From Siderastrea siderea (Eukaryota; Cnidaria; Anthozoa; Scleractinia; Rhizangiidae): a DNA stretch of 64,000 nt. The stretch spans positions 58,376,299 to 58,440,298 of the forward strand of contig OZ034968.1 of assembly GCA_964030785.1 (NCBI GenBank), read 5' to 3'. Below are positions 1 to 13,069 of this stretch, one piece after another; within the stretch, counting starts at the first letter, position 1, and each line of letters starts with the position of its first letter. A program made the position numbers and the translations under genes. Below the pieces are notes generated by a model, which searched no databases, was not told the origin of the DNA, and was given only the letters and a program-made list of their open reading frames with translations.

Positions 1-1030
1 GAGTGATACAGAATGGGTAAGTTTTTCAAGACATAAGGCAGATCTGGTAATAAGATAATGTACTGGAGTGCGGTTTAGTCTGCACACTACTCATTTCTTA
101 CGAGCTCCAGGGAAAACAAGTGTGTTAAAAACTGAAGTTCAACTCTCACTTTTTTCCTCTATCTATTCTTCCCTTGCAACCTGCTTTTTTTTTCTCCAAT
201 CAGTTTTCTCCCCTTTTTTCAGTTTTTTTTTTCAGAGAAAAAAGAAATATTCATGTTATAAAATAAAACTGTAACCACTGTTATGGTGTGAATACGGTAT
301 TCACTACAGGATATTTTGATCAACCTCTAGGGTAAAGATAAGTGCATTTAAGTTTGATGCCAATGAAAAAAGTTGGCGACGGAGGGTTGATCCTTGTTGG
401 GGGTGGGGGTGGGGGTTTACTTTCACTGGAACAGGCTTCCATAGCTTTCTAGATACATGGCATGCATTTTAGGTTATGTTGTGAAGGTTAGTTTTTACAT
501 GTGATCATCTTGGAGACAAGTTCTTCTATGACCGAAATTTATGAAATTGTATAGGGTTGGGTGTAATTTCCACGAATTTCTTCAAAAATAGATTGACTGT
601 CCTTTGGTCACTTAGATGTTACTGACAATGTGTTACTTAACATTAGTTTTGTTTTTCTGTCTCTTAGGATACAAATTTGATGAATTATGGCTTCACAGTA
701 CGCTGGTGGATGGTTTGAGCATTCCTTTGTTCGGCTTGCTATCTTGATATTCTGCAGACCCTGCGAGCCAAAGTTAGTCTAAATCTACTTTGTCCAGTTT
801 AATTACTTTAGACCAGTTCAAATGTGACATTACTTTTAATTTTTTTCTGGTTTGTGGAAGTTTATTATTTAAAGTTGGCAGTGATGCGACTGTTGATAGA
901 GACATTTTTTAATAATGCATGATCGTGAATTTGAATCGGCCTCTTTGCTTATGTTACGTAGAACTGTAAAATTCTAGTTCCCAATGAGCTCTGTTGGATA
1001 CAAGCTTCACCAGTTTCAAGCCGCTGGATT

Positions 1031-1187
1031 GATGTTGTAGGTTAAAATGTATCTCAGGTCAAAATGACTTCAAACTGGCTTGATTTGTATTTCCTTTGTT
1101 TTATAGTCATTCTCATCAAACTGAAAAAAAAAACAAACTAGTTTGAAGTCATTCTGACCTAAAATTCATTTTAACCTACAACATTGG
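1031..1187. repeat. Foldback MITE with arms of about 50 bp
   Basis: The arm at 1031-1083 (GATGTTGTAGGTTAAAATG...) is the near-perfect reverse complement of 1137-1187 (...CATTTTAACCTACAACATTG), with an AT-rich loop between. It lies in an intron of the KANSL3-like copy. There is no coding capacity. Confidence 0.8.
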
Positions 1188-1568
1188 CATGGAAGAGTTC
1201 CAGTAGGGTGTACTGGTTGCCCTTTATTCCTGCACCAGCAGATAAGAATTGAACAACTTCTTACACACTCATATGATAATCTCTTATTTTAGGTTCCCAC
1301 TGTTGTTGATAGAATGCTTGTTCAGCCTACTAGTCTGCAGCGTCGTGGACTGGCAGCCAACTCAGAAGCCCAGTAAGCTTGCTTCTCAAGAGACCGTTGG
1401 ATCCTGCCCATGGACTGGTGACACAACATAAACAGGTATTATCTCTCTCCTAGGAAACATTTAATGTGTCCTCTGTTGAGATCTACCCCAATGTTTTAAG
1501 TTGCTCTAAGGGGGCTTAAGTTACACTGTATTTTCTTATGATTTGGTGGTTTGCAGCTGATGAAAGAG

Positions 1569-1655
1569 GAGAATAATAGTAATAATAATAATAATAATAA
1601 TGAAATTAATAATAATAATAATAATATTAATAATAATAAAAATGATACTTTTATT
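1569..1655 (+). repeat. (TAA)n microsatellite
   Basis: Trinucleotide AAT/TAA repeats, slightly interrupted, lie in an intron of the KANSL3-like copy. The Asn-rich reading frame across it is an artefact of the repeat. Confidence 0.9.
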
Positions 1656-2939
1656 TGTATATATATGGCACTATTTTCACAGGTGACTTACGGGTTAATA
1701 GCGCTTTACAGGAAGTATACATGCGTATTATGTTAATGATGCTTACAATGTAATTAAACTACATGTACATGTAGTATTATAAAAAAAGAATTAATTACTT
1801 AACTAACCCAGCTTATAAGCAGAATGACCTAAAGAAAAATTAAAGGTTGGTAATATACCAAGTACACACTATATGTACTTAAAACATTTTTGTGATAAAT
1901 CATTTTTCCCTTTTGTCTCAAGCAGAAACTTCCTGGGACACCATTGTTACTGGCTGTACCAAGTGGTCCCACAACAAGTATCAGTGCTGGAACGTCATCC
2001 AAGAGGGCTCGCTTCTGGCACAACCAACTGTCTGTCCTCGGCAAAGTTGTTCCTGTGACCATGCACACCAGTAAATATGGAGGTAGTCAGGTGTATCCAT
2101 CAGTCAGTGTTTGGATCATATTACTGGTGCTGTTCGGATGAAAGTGCTTGAGGTACAGTTTGTGTAACAATGTTGAACCAGCCTTCTAGTTTGACAGTTC
2201 TTAGGTCGGATTACCGGTACTTAACATTTTCTTAGTGACCACTAGTGAGAGCCACCGCCTACCTCTGAAACCATGTCAGCCTAAGAAAACTCAAGTCTCA
2301 AACTGAGAGGAAGTTATATGTTCATCAAAGTGCACTACATGTATCATATAGCCCCATTTGTGCAGCTGAGTTCATGTATTTAGGCTCAGACAGGTTGATT
2401 GGAGCTGGTCCAGAAAAAGTTGGCCAGAGTTATGAAGTTAAGAGACCAGCTGGCTGTGTTGGCCACTTGTGGTCAGCAGGGAATTTTACCTTAGTGCCAC
2501 AAGACCTCAATCCAAATATTTTCCCTTCCAGATCTCTCAGTCAGTCAATAAGTAGATATTAAGTCAAAATAGCTCACAAGTATGAATTTATCCATTCTTA
2601 TCACTTATGCATGTTGTGAGAGCTGTGCTATTAGGCCTGGGTGAAACAGATTCAACATCATTCAACATCTGAGTTTAATACAACTTTATGTTATACAATG
2701 TAAAACAAAATTGCAAAGTGAATTCAGCATTGTTGTTGTCACACCTGAGAATGAAAGAAAAGGTCAGGGTGGCCAAACATTCAACAGGATGGCCAAACAT
2801 TCAACATCATGTTGAATTTGCTGAATGGAAATGTTGAAACCTTTTTATGAGGCCTTTCATAACCCATGGTGTGAATCTACAAGTTGCTTTTATAATTTCT
2901 TGCAAGTGGCCACTTCATTATCAAATCCCATTTGAACTG

Positions 2940-3570
2940 CAGTGGAATCCCGATTTTTCGAATCCTCGATTTCTCGAACATCCCGATTTTTCGAACCATG
3001 GCACGTTTCCATTGGATTTGCTTCAGTCAAACACTGTAATTTTACCCCTGATTTTTCGAACCTTCAATTTTTCGAAACTCCCGATATTTCGAACCAATTC
3101 TTGCCTCCCATGGAAGAAATTCATGAGAAATTTACCTTCGATTTCTCGAGCCTGCACGAAATTTTTAACGTTCTACTCAGAAGCTTTCATTTAAATGGTC
3201 ACACGTCTCAGACTCAAAAGGTAGAACCACCTTCTATTACACAGTAAACAGTACCGAGGAAAGTACTGCTCAGTGCTTTTCATTTGAATGGTCACTCATT
3301 AGGCCTGGCTTTCCTGTGGGTGCCGTTTATTATGTGTATACGGTGGTTCTAACTTTTGAGTCTTGAGTAAAATCCTTAAGTGTGACCATTAAAGTGATAG
3401 CTAAAAACAATCTTGAGTGCCACGGTATTTCTGTTTGCTCTCCCGGTTGTCATAAAACGATGCCTCATAAATCAAGCGTTGATTTTGTGCCACCTTGGAT
3501 TTTTCAAACTCCCGATTTTTCGAACCAATTTCCGTTTCCCTAGGAGGTTCGAAAAATTGGGATTCCACTG
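2940..3570. mobile_element. Non-autonomous element with CAGTGGAATCCC termini (pogo/Tigger-like?)
   Basis: The left end CAGTGGAATCCCGATTTTTC and the right end, ending GGGATTCCACTG at 3570, are inverted repeats. The motif GATTTTTCGAAC recurs through both ends. The termini resemble pogo/Tigger-type non-autonomous elements, but I see no clean TA duplication. The interior has no transposase. A second inverted repeat is nested inside (see separate entry). Confidence 0.7.
3188..3396. repeat. Nested foldback repeat inside the 2940-3570 element
   Basis: The segment starting TTTAAATGGTCACACGTC (about 3189-3231) pairs with about 3340-3395 (GGTGGTTCTAACTTTTGAG ... GTGTGACCATTAAAG), giving imperfect 40-50 bp arms. 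This suggests a younger MITE inserted into the outer one. Confidence 0.65.
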
Positions 3571-4092
3571 TAGTTCTCAATCAAAGACTGAATTTCCATG
3601 TAGCACATCTGTAAGTGACCATGTCATTGGAATTTTTTATTGTTACTGCAGCTTAATGTCTTAAGAAAGAAAATGCAACACAGAAAGGAGAAAGGTATGT
3701 CTTGGGTGGCACATTTTTGTCTTCTTAACCTCGCACTTATTTTGCATGATTTGTTTTTATTCTTCAGTTGAGAAGCCATTTTGCCAATCGTCCCATCATT
3801 CTGCTCGGATGGTCTGTTGGTGCTTTAGTTTCTTGTCAGGTAAATCGTCTTTGTTAATTAATATTTGTTTAAAGGAGAAGGTCACTCCAGAAATGGTGCA
3901 TTGTTTGAAATCGCCAATGAAAAGGTAACACTACGTTGGGTCACTGACCGTGGTTTTAGCTTCTAGAGTGCATCCAAAGCCACTGAAATTCCTATCCAAA
4001 GAAGGCCAAAATTCACCAACGCAGGCCGCCGTTTTGAATCCTCCACCCCCCCCCCCCCCCAGGCGATAAATAATGACTGGTCCATTATGTAA

Positions 4093-5362
4093 TCAAGTAC
4101 CGCGGGAGGACAAACAGTGCAGTACATCATCAAACCGCAAAGCCAGCGACACGCCCCTGTGTCCCTGAGCGCTGTGAGTGCCGCTCTTTCTGCTCAGGGT
4201 GGCGTTGTACCTTCCGGTGCTCAACTTCCTGTTAGGACAATCGTATCCGCTCCTGTTAGACAAACGCCCCTCTCCCAGTCCCCAAGTTCATCGTTCACCT
4301 CTGTAATGAGTCTTAAAGGTACCGCCATAACGACGCAAGCGCCGTCTTTTCCACCAGGTAACGCGTCGTTAGCCGCGGGTTCATCCCTCGGGAAATTCCC
4401 CGCGTCATCTGCAGTTCTGACTTCCGGTAGACCGACGTTCACGCGAGTGGGCGAAATGACTCAGCCTTCCACCATCAGCGTCTTGACCAAGGAAGGTAAT
4501 AAGCTGGTGATGTCTCAAGCGATATCGACCGCCGGGCTCAAAGGCTCGTACAAGCTGGTAAGCGGTACGACGCTGCAGACTGTAGCTAGGGGTGCAAGCG
4601 CACTGACTGGTCAGTCGCAGGTTGTTCTTAGTCAACCTGCTCGACCATCTTCCAATGGCTCTCAATTGTCTCTGCTGTGCCGAAGAGTGTTGTCACTTCG
4701 CTACCTGTAAGCCTTGCTGCGTTAGCCGGAAAGCTACCAGGTAACACCACAGTGTCACAACCCGGTGGTCGAGTGACTCTTGTGCAGAGTACGCGAACAA
4801 CCACGCTACCCAGCCAAACAGTTAGGACGATTCCCAGCCAAGTGGTCTCAGTAGCAGCGAACAGGATTACCAACCCGCCAGCAAGTAGGGTCACGGTTAC
4901 CAACCGGCAGACTGGTTCGGTAGCAAGTTTTCCAGCTGCGGCCACAGTCGCTAGAGCAGGAACAACTCAGGTTACTAGGGTCATTTCTACTGAAACTCCT
5001 GTCGCTAACAGCCTACCTGGATCTGCTTTGATGAGCGGTAAAACGGGTGGATCGCCCGTAGTTTGTTCACAACGAGCCCCAAAGGTAGTTTCCGGTACTC
5101 CCACCCTTGTTGTATCCACCACGACAGTTTGTGGGACAAAAGTGGTGCTGTCGCCGCAAGTGTCAATAGCAGGCAAAACAACAACAATGTTGACTGGCTC
5201 TGTTGAGAGACGGATGGAACCTCGGACCATTTATACCACTGTTCCCTCAAGCTCAACTTCAAGCAGTGTACAGCGCACCAGAGAACCGTAAGTCAGGCAC
5301 CGGCAGCTGTGAAGACTGAGCCCGGGAGTTTCTCCTCCGCTAAAGAAGCATCTTCCTCGTGA
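4093..5362 (+). pseudogene. C-terminal Ser/Thr/Val/Gln-rich exon of the KANSL3-like copy
   Basis: This long last exon encodes a low-complexity tail rich in Ser, Thr, Val, Pro and Gln. It begins around TVQYIIKPQSQRH and ends around VKTEPGSFSSAKEASSS before a TGA at 5360-5362. It is noticeably richer in G+C and CpG than the flanking DNA, as expected for coding sequence here. The reading frame shifts once near 4660 (between the segment ending RPSSNGS and the one starting VPKSVVTSLPV) and again near 5290 (after QRTREP). Each shift fits one missing base. No intron explains either shift. The upstream limit is uncertain: the frame is open only from 4093 and the polypyrimidine tract before it is poor. 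Confidence 0.6.
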
Positions 5363-7360
5363 TTTGGAATGAAGGGGTCGTCCCACTACAGATACACGTG
5401 GTCGAGTGTCGACCGATGCATTGTGCGATACTCGGCCGATAATCGATATATTTGTGGAGTGTCATTCGATTTTACACCTTGTCGGCAGCCGAGTCAGCCG
5501 AGTATCAACCACGTGAAGAAAATTACACTTCCTTAGCTAAAAGAGATTTACACCTTTTGTAAATAGCTTCCCATATCTTTTGGTATTAGGAGACAGCCCT
5601 TCTGTCCAGCTTAAGGAAAATGTGTTGGCAAAGGAGATGCCAGTCTTAGACTCAGACAAGAAAAAAACTAACAAAAATAGAAAAAAAAGGTTCCACAATA
5701 TTTCAGTGGGACTTGTGGTCGGTTTTCTGCCATCCTCCTTGCTCTAACTATAAGTAGGTTGATCATAGTGTACGTGACCCAAAAATAAATGAGAAACAAA
5801 TTCATGCGTGTCCATTCGTTGTTTGTTTACGGTCTAGCCTCTTGTAAAGCGAACACCCAAAATATTCGCAAAAGTGGCCGCATAGGAGAGGTGGTCAAAC
5901 CAAGCTCATAAAGTGAGGCTCCTAAAAATAACACAACAAAACAGTTTAGTAAAAACGTTTATGGCAAAGTGTTCCCACACAAGTAACCAAAGGGTACACC
6001 AAAGTTTGAATAGATACGAAATTCGATCGAAAACGTAACAGTCTGCAGTTTTTCTTTAAACAGCTGCAAGGTCTTAGCTGGACCACAGAATTGGTTGTGC
6101 GGTTTAATTGTCGTTCCCATTATCGGGCAGAGAAGGAAATTGCGGGGGCCGGCAGCGTCAAACAAACCGACAGCGGCTTCGATATTGAGTCGTTTATTCT
6201 CACGGACCGACCCTGTTAACCCTCTTTTATGAGACTTTAGAAAACGTGCCATGAAGCCCGCACAACTCACGAATTGACAAAAAATACTTCGGTTGGTCTT
6301 CCCTTGGTCTTTTTCTTAACCATAATGAATCAAACCCGGTCCCCTAAAAATATTTGGCGTAAAATATCTCGGCAACGCTACCATAAATTGCCCCGTCCCC
6401 ATCCAATTGAAAAAAGGGGGTCTGAAGGTGGTTTTACAATAGTTGCGACTCGAGTTGCCCCCCAAAACATGATGTAATGTTACAAAACAACACAACGTCG
6501 TTACGAAAAACGTAAAAGGAAACGCCAACAGTTTTCGTTCCCGAGGGCATTAAACTAAGTACCTTGTAACGGGGAAATGTCCGTTGCAATGTGTGCTTTT
6601 TTTAATTACCGCCGCTCACTAGTGTGATAAACAAAGGTTGTCCTTTTGTGGTCCTTGTAAAAGGGCCTTGGATGAGAGGGTTAAAAAAGGTGGTTTCCCG
6701 GCAGTGGCAAAAGATTTTATGACGTAATTGCAAAATTCGCGCCATTTTTGACGCCGTCGCACGCTGCAGGCCGCCTCGGATGAAAATTTTTCCACCGCAG
6801 AATTTTCCAGCTTTTTTAAAACATCTTTTTACAGCCTTTAAGGTGAGCGAAATGCCCCTTTGGCTTTAGCTCGTAGCTATGCTCACTTATAACGTACATC
6901 GGTCAAGTCACCGCTGGCAGCAAACAAGGAAAACGACAAACCACAAGGCAAAGGAAAAGAGTAAATTGCGCTTACGCCGGGTAAGTTAGCTTCAGTTTTA
7001 AGTTAAGAAGTGACAACAGTAGTGACATGGATTTTTTCCCTTTTCTTTCATGTGAAAGATTTTGTTCAGTTGCTGTGTATTTAGGCTTACTTTTCATGGC
7101 TAGACCGCAGACTCTCTCCTTCCTCTCATTTTTCTCTCGCCGTGAGAGACCTCTGCTAGTACAGAAGAGAGTACCCCGCAATTTTATCTGCACTGTATCC
7201 CTAACTTCTGAAATCGGGCTTCATGTCCCGAAAACTTAATTCAAAGTTCAATGAAAATGTGGCGACACGTTCACGCCGTGGAAATTCAGTAAGCATAATT
7301 CTGAGTAAGTCACCTAGTCAAACATCAAGTTTGTAAAACCGCTCTCGCAGACCACAAATC
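5363..7360. other. No gene recognised; imperfect palindrome near 5390-5515
   Basis: No reading frame here shows protein-like composition or splice-linked exons. Around 5392-5515 the motif CACGTGGT recurs in inverted orientation, with CGAGTRTCG-like units between, making an imperfect palindrome of unknown meaning. The rest is unremarkable AT-rich DNA with short homopolymers. Confidence 0.5.
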
Positions 7361-7419
7361 CAGGGGCGTAGCCAAGGGGGGGGGGGGTCCTGGGGTGCCC
7401 GTGACCCCCCTGAGGATGA

Positions 7420-7474
<55 letters not shown>

Positions 7475-7657
7475 GGTGAAAACCCAGTCTCGCCTTTTGG
7501 ACTTGTATGTTCAGCGATTTACCCCGTGCAAGATAACAGGCTTTCAAATTGGCACATTGTTAGCTTACTGCACAGCCACATATAGCACACCTTTGTTAGT
7601 GACTCTTCGTACGGGACCCCCCCCCCCCCCCAGTGAGAAAACTTGGCTACGTCCCTG
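7361..7657. mobile_element. Non-autonomous MITE with CAGGGGCGTAGCCAAG termini
   Basis: The left end CAGGGGCGTAGCCAAGG and the right end CTTGGCTACGTCCCTG are inverted repeats of about 16 bp with one or two mismatches. Long G and C runs lie just inside each terminus and an (AAT)n tract of about 54 bp sits at 7421-7474. The CAGGGGCG start is of hAT type, but no 8-bp duplication is visible. The poly-Leu reading frame over the AAT tract is not a gene. Confidence 0.7.
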
Positions 7658-10600
7658 CAACATGATTCAAGTCAGACACAAAATAACAAATTACAACATC
7701 GTGTTGATAATTTTGACTGCTTTAATTCGTGTTGATAACTTTGACTGCTTTAATTCCACTTTTTTTGTCGAAAGCCCTAAACGTCGCCTATAGAAAAGGG
7801 AATTTGTTCACAGTCCACCGGACTGGGGGATGGTAATCCGACTGAAGCACACTCTGCCCAATATTTCGATTAGCAATATTAAAGCAAAGTGTACATATTC
7901 TCAAGCATTTTTTGCTGATTCAGACACGCCATGGTTCCATCACAATTCATCGGACGGGTGCTTAACCGTAGCCCCTTGAAGTCTCCCGGAGAGTAACGCC
8001 TGTACTAACGTAGCGTATAAAATATTGAGAATTTTTCAGTAATTCCTGAAAGTATAACCCCGCTCCCCTCCAATGAAAGGCACCCCCCCCCCCCCACAAA
8101 AAAATACGAAGTCATGGTCCAAGCGAAGAACCTGTAATGACCACTCCAAAGCAACAGAAATGTATTCCAATATACATGGTTCTCGTCAAGTATTTCAAAC
8201 TCTGGACTTTTCATGTACCGAATCTAATGTGAATGAGCAAAAGTTATTGCAATAGATTCGACACTGAAAAGTACGGCATGTGAACAAGGCGTCATTGCCT
8301 TTGATGCATCTGAGAATCGACAAGATAGTCTTCTTAGTTTAAAAATAATATCAAAGTGTTTCACGTTCGCATTTACGTATAAACCCTCTTTCTAGCCAGA
8401 TAAATGAAGAAAAACCGCGTGAAAAAATCTGTGTCATACACACTTTAAATCACGTATTTTTACCTGTCCTGAAGTAGCGACTGCTCCAAAGTACTTTTTT
8501 TCAAACGATACATGTGGTTGATAATACAAATCTTCAGTGGGGCTAATTGCACGCAATTCATTCCGCGATGCCACGCTACTTCAAGGCATCGAGCGTACGC
8601 GCCAACAAACAGTAGATAAATTTAGTGTTGGTTACCGTTGTAAAGTACTTAGCCTGCTTTTTATTTTCTTGGATATTCAGTGACCCTGTCTATGTTGTTT
8701 TGATAGATCCCTTTCTTTATTGTGTACCTACCTTTTCTGAAAAACAAGAGCTTCAATGAGAGTTGGAAGTTTGAAATAGTTCCGTTTTTCTTCCCACGCG
8801 CAATCGAATTTCACTAATATTGTGGCTGCGCAGCGTTTGAACGTCATCAGTTGATACTTAAAAAAATAAAAAGACATCTTTAATAAACTTAAATTTTAAA
8901 AATAGCACAGGAACATTGTATGAGGCGAATCAATTTCAATACTTTTTAACCATCAGCTATTGCAGCCATATCGAGTGACAAAGACGTTTTTTTTAAATCG
9001 AAGTTCTTCCACACGCCTTTCCTTTCACAAACCTTTGGTGACCCTCCTATCTTTCACATTTTTGCAATGAGTAACTCTTAACCAAACTACTGTAAACATT
9101 TGAAAAAGTTCTTAGTGTTTGAAGATTTTAGCGCAAATGATCATGAAAATGCAGAAATATCTTCTAACCAATCAAAAAAAGGGCAGTTCAGAATTCGTCA
9201 AAATCTTCATCGTCAGGAAGCTATGAGGTCATAAGTGGTTTCCAAGCTCCCAACTCAGCCAATAAAGGGAATCTTGACACGAAATCGGGCATTTACCGGA
9301 CAATTAATTCGTGAATCCTTCCTATTTTCATCCGTGCTGGAGATTAAACAAACTATCCAAGCGCATGGCGGCAAATTAAGAAGCGTGAGCGAAAGATCGA
9401 AATGGAAGTGTTTCCTGTCTGTATGTATGTCAATGAATATCTGCTGGGATTGCGGTCAAAGTTTCGAATCGAGATAATAAAACCCGTATTGACTTCATGA
9501 AGTGATTGATAAGATAAATTGCCAATAGTGCGTCATTCTTAAATTTGCGGTGGCGACAGTGACTCATGCCATTGCCAAAATTAGGTCCGAAAGTTAAGTC
9601 TGACCCCCACTCCTAGAACCAAATCTCGCTTCATTTCATGCAGACTTTTGAGTCCACGTATAGGACCTTAAAGCTGTGTGGCCTAAACTAAGTTCTTCAG
9701 CGGTACTTTCTTGTAGTGCTGTTTGTTTTTCAATATTTTGCAAACTGAATTAGGCATTGCTTTTTCCAGTTTGGAACTCAAGCACTCCTGCGAGTGAAGA
9801 GTTAAAAAGCGTGAGTGGAATGTTGGTCAATATCCTACCCAATAATTGGCAATTATGGAAATGTTCCAATATTGAAACGGCAAACATACCCGATTTCTGA
9901 ACTGCATTAACAAAATAAGGATTAAAAATGCTTCCGTTGAAATTTCAACAGTACATTCATCGTGCACAGTTTCGCTAGCAGACTTGTAATACTACGAGTG
10001 ATTTAGAACAAGTTCAATATCCCTTGCCCCGCAGGGAGAACTTTGATTGATTTAGTGTAACAAATTTCACAAATATTAGCTCTGCTTTGAGACAGCTAAT
10101 ATTACTTTTGCCTTCAATTAACGTTTCGAATCTGTTGATAATTCTTGTGAACGATTAACGGCATTCAATTCAATCTCACGCATCCTACATGTGGGTGGAC
10201 GAAGCCAAGGTTACTATTGCAGAAAGTGTTCTTTTCTTTCTGCTTGGAAACGCAGTTTGGGATCTCGATTTGCGGTAAGTGAAAACTGACGTGTTCGTTA
10301 TTTTGAGTAAAGTTTTAACCTCCGATAAAATACTCTGATAATTCCCTAAACTGGACTTGCAAATCTAATACCAGAGCTCTAATGTCTACCGTACACTTGT
10401 AAAGAAGTATTTGGATATAAGCGTAATGACCTGCCAATGTCTCCGAGCCAGTTTTGTCATGTAGCTGTCTTTGAAACTAAGCCGCGCAAGTCGATTAGTG
10501 ACTCATAGTCGATTAGTGACTCATTAATCGTCTCCTAAATTTGTTTGGATCGTTTCAAGAATACAAAGATAACGTATTGAGTTAGCAATAACGCCACCGC

Positions 10601-12879
10601 ACCAGAAACGTGTATCTGAAACAGGCAACTTTGTGAGCGGAATGTTTTTTTTTTTGCTCATTTCTTTTTTTTACGACTGCTTTTAAGTTCAACGTTTCAC
10701 TAACTAACGGTTGGAACACTGAGTTTCAAGGAAACATGTCCCATTCCTTCACTTCTTACCCCTCCCATACTATACTTTTAATGTACTTTCACGTAATAGC
10801 TTAATTATTTCATGTAGGAACCGTTATTTACTGTAGCTTCAGTGCTGATTATAAAAGAAGAGCAGAAATGATAGCCGATTTTGCGACAGTCTGCACTGGG
10901 ACGATGGGGTTTCAAGCCAACACAAGGTTGGGAATTGCTCGTCACAAATGGGAAAAATAAAATAAACTGAAAATTGGGATTGGAAAACAAACCTGACCTA
11001 GTAAGAGTGATTTTCCATTTTCTGGACCTCACGTCCTGTAACCCGGTGGTACAAACTCAACAAACTAAGTCGACGTTTTATCGCAAGAGCGATGAAAATA
11101 ACCATGCATGTCAGAATCAATTCTTCATTCGTCAATAGCCCTAGCTTTTGTGATGCTGCAAAAATATAGAACTGCCGGATATAAGGGTTTCACTTGATTT
11201 TGCTTCAAGTACCCTGATAAGACGGCCGACTTTGATACCACACTCACCGCCTTCGCAGAACTTTCAAGGTGCCAAAGATCGCCTTACAAAAAAAAAAAAT
11301 CAACAGTGAAAGTGCTTTTTAAGGACCCTTTTTTCTGGCAGCTATTCTGGAATGATAATAATTGGAATGGCTTGTCGGCGCGTTTTTTGTTACCTGTTCT
11401 TATTCCAGAATCATTAGAATGGTAGTTCATGCCATTCCATGTATTCTGCTATTTGATGCAGAATGAACAAAATGAGCAACATGAAGAAGTGGTCAATCAC
11501 TTGGCCATAACAAAATGGCCAACCAAAGCAACACGGTATCTGCGACAAATTTAAATTCTCCCGCCGAGCCCGAGGAAAAAACTGTGGTTAGTTTTCAGTC
11601 CATTTTTGGAACGATGGCGATTTTTTTCTTGTTTCACATCCAATAATTCTGATCATTTCCATTCTGTGTAAGACCAAGGAAAACGCGAAAGTCTGATATT
11701 GCCAAGGGAAAGTTGAAATAAAAAATTTTGTGATAAGACTTTGCCTAAAGTTTTGATGTGCGACCAGAATCAAATAGCCGTACAGCTTTGACGATGTGCA
11801 AAACCTACGACCTAGACCTTTGATTTAAAATCAAATGAGAGCAAAAGGTGTTATTATTGGAACAACGTTTATTCGACAACTATGCAGATGTTATGGTGTA
11901 CGTTTCTTCGATGAAAATCTTTCGAACTTTCATAAAAGGGGAAAATTAAGGAAAATTAACGTCTTTGCTTTTGAACGGGGATAAAAATGTCATTTTCAGT
12001 ATTTGGAAAAAGTCCAGCTATATCGTTTTTGAAACTGAAGAAGCTGGTAAATTCGTGAGTTACGATTCCCTTCCCTAAAATTCATTACAGCCACTCTTTA
12101 ATGCGTGGGGCAAGATTCCGTTCCATTTCCTAAAATTTTTCTGCCACCCATATATTCGTGGGATAAGTTCACGTTATCTAAAATTTTCTGTCGCTAAATA
12201 TTTAGGTGAAGAATCCGAACATGTCAACTGTTTTAAATTCAGGGACAAATGTAAGGATATTTATGCGAGCTAAAACTCTTTAAGGGCCCTAAAATGACAC
12301 AAGAAACTTCACAATAGTGGTGTAAACAAAACCTCTCCCTTCTACATCCGCCGTTTCAAGGAACTGCTGTTTGTGATGTCCTTTGATCTCGAACAATCAC
12401 TTCCCTTCACACAATCCACAATCGCTAACTTTTAGATCAGATAAAAAAAGGAATTGCCCTCAGCTATTATTCAAGGATATGCAGTAGCGAGTTTTATTAA
12501 ATTCAAAAGTTTCCCGCCCCAGCCCCTGCTGACCGATTCTCTGCTCAATTTATTACGACCGGACTGGGGCTGAATAGGAAGGGAGGATGGAACCGAGAAA
12601 TTGTCAGCCTCTGTCGTGCAGTCAAACTCATGCAGGCTCGGAGGTGCAAATTTATTGCTGAGTAAGGATTACGCTTTGCCTGTTTGTGGTTTTGACAAAA
12701 CAACCAAGAAACGGAACTACGATTCAGTGAAAAGTCATAATCGCGCGAAGGTCCTTAAATGGGGCATTTCTCTTGGTTTCGAAAAGGTGAATTCGACTTA
12801 TATTTACCTGATTCCTTGAGCTAACAAAACCTCGTACGCCTTTTACCTTGTACCTTTTTAAAAATGGAAAACCATGTCT
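7658..12879. other. No gene recognised
   Basis: Five kilobases of AT-rich sequence with only short random frames. Small features are poly-C at 8083-8095 and short A or T runs. The longest frames (for example 9235-9477 and 10805-11032) show no splice-linked continuation or recognisable motif. Confidence 0.5.
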
Positions 12880-13069
12880 CTAGGCCGAAGCCAGTATGAG
12901 GCAAAACGAGGCACTTGCCTCGGTCATTTTTTTGTTTTCTCAGTCATTTTTTTCGTTTAACACCCTAAATACCTAGGACTGAGAATTTAACCACGGACAT
13001 TGCCTCGGTCATAATTTTAACCATGGACATTGCCTCAGTAATAATTTTTTTTTTCTGGCTACGGCCCTG
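12880..13069. repeat. Degenerate MITE related to the CAGGGGCGTAGCC type
   Basis: The left side CTAGGCCGAAGCCAG and the right side CTGGCTACGGCCCTG are weak inverted repeats resembling the termini at 7361 and 7657. The interior repeats the phrase ATTGCCTCGGTCAT with T runs. It looks like an old relic. Confidence 0.45.

Larger units (their letters stand above)
668..5362 (+). pseudogene. KANSL3-like: Decayed KANSL3 (NSL3)-like gene, introns retained
   Basis: KANSL3 is a nuclear subunit of the NSL complex, which works with the KAT8/MOF histone acetyltransferase; it has an alpha/beta-hydrolase-like domain. Readable exons are 668-772, 1293-1435, 1926-2152, 3768-3839 and a long last exon from about 4093 to 5362. 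Successive exons join in phase and read as YLDILQTLRAK then VPTVVDRML, then LPGTPLLLAVPSGPT, FWHNQLSVLGKVVPV, and RPIILLGWSVGALVSC, the nucleophile-elbow-like segment. Frame changes of one base are needed near 735, 1373, 2095, 4660 and 5290. The exons for the rest of the hydrolase core should follow 3839, but only about 250 bp separates it from the last exon. Retained introns argue against a processed copy. Family assignment is from remembered motifs. A badly base-called real gene is the alternative, but the missing middle favours a pseudogene. Bases 1-16, ending at a GTAAGT donor, may be the preceding exon's tail. Confidence 0.65.

Noticed and set aside
1551..1736. Asn-rich frame
   Set aside because: Product of a (TAA)n microsatellite in an intron.
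7314..7547. Poly-leucine frame
   Set aside because: Product of the (AAT)n tract in a MITE.
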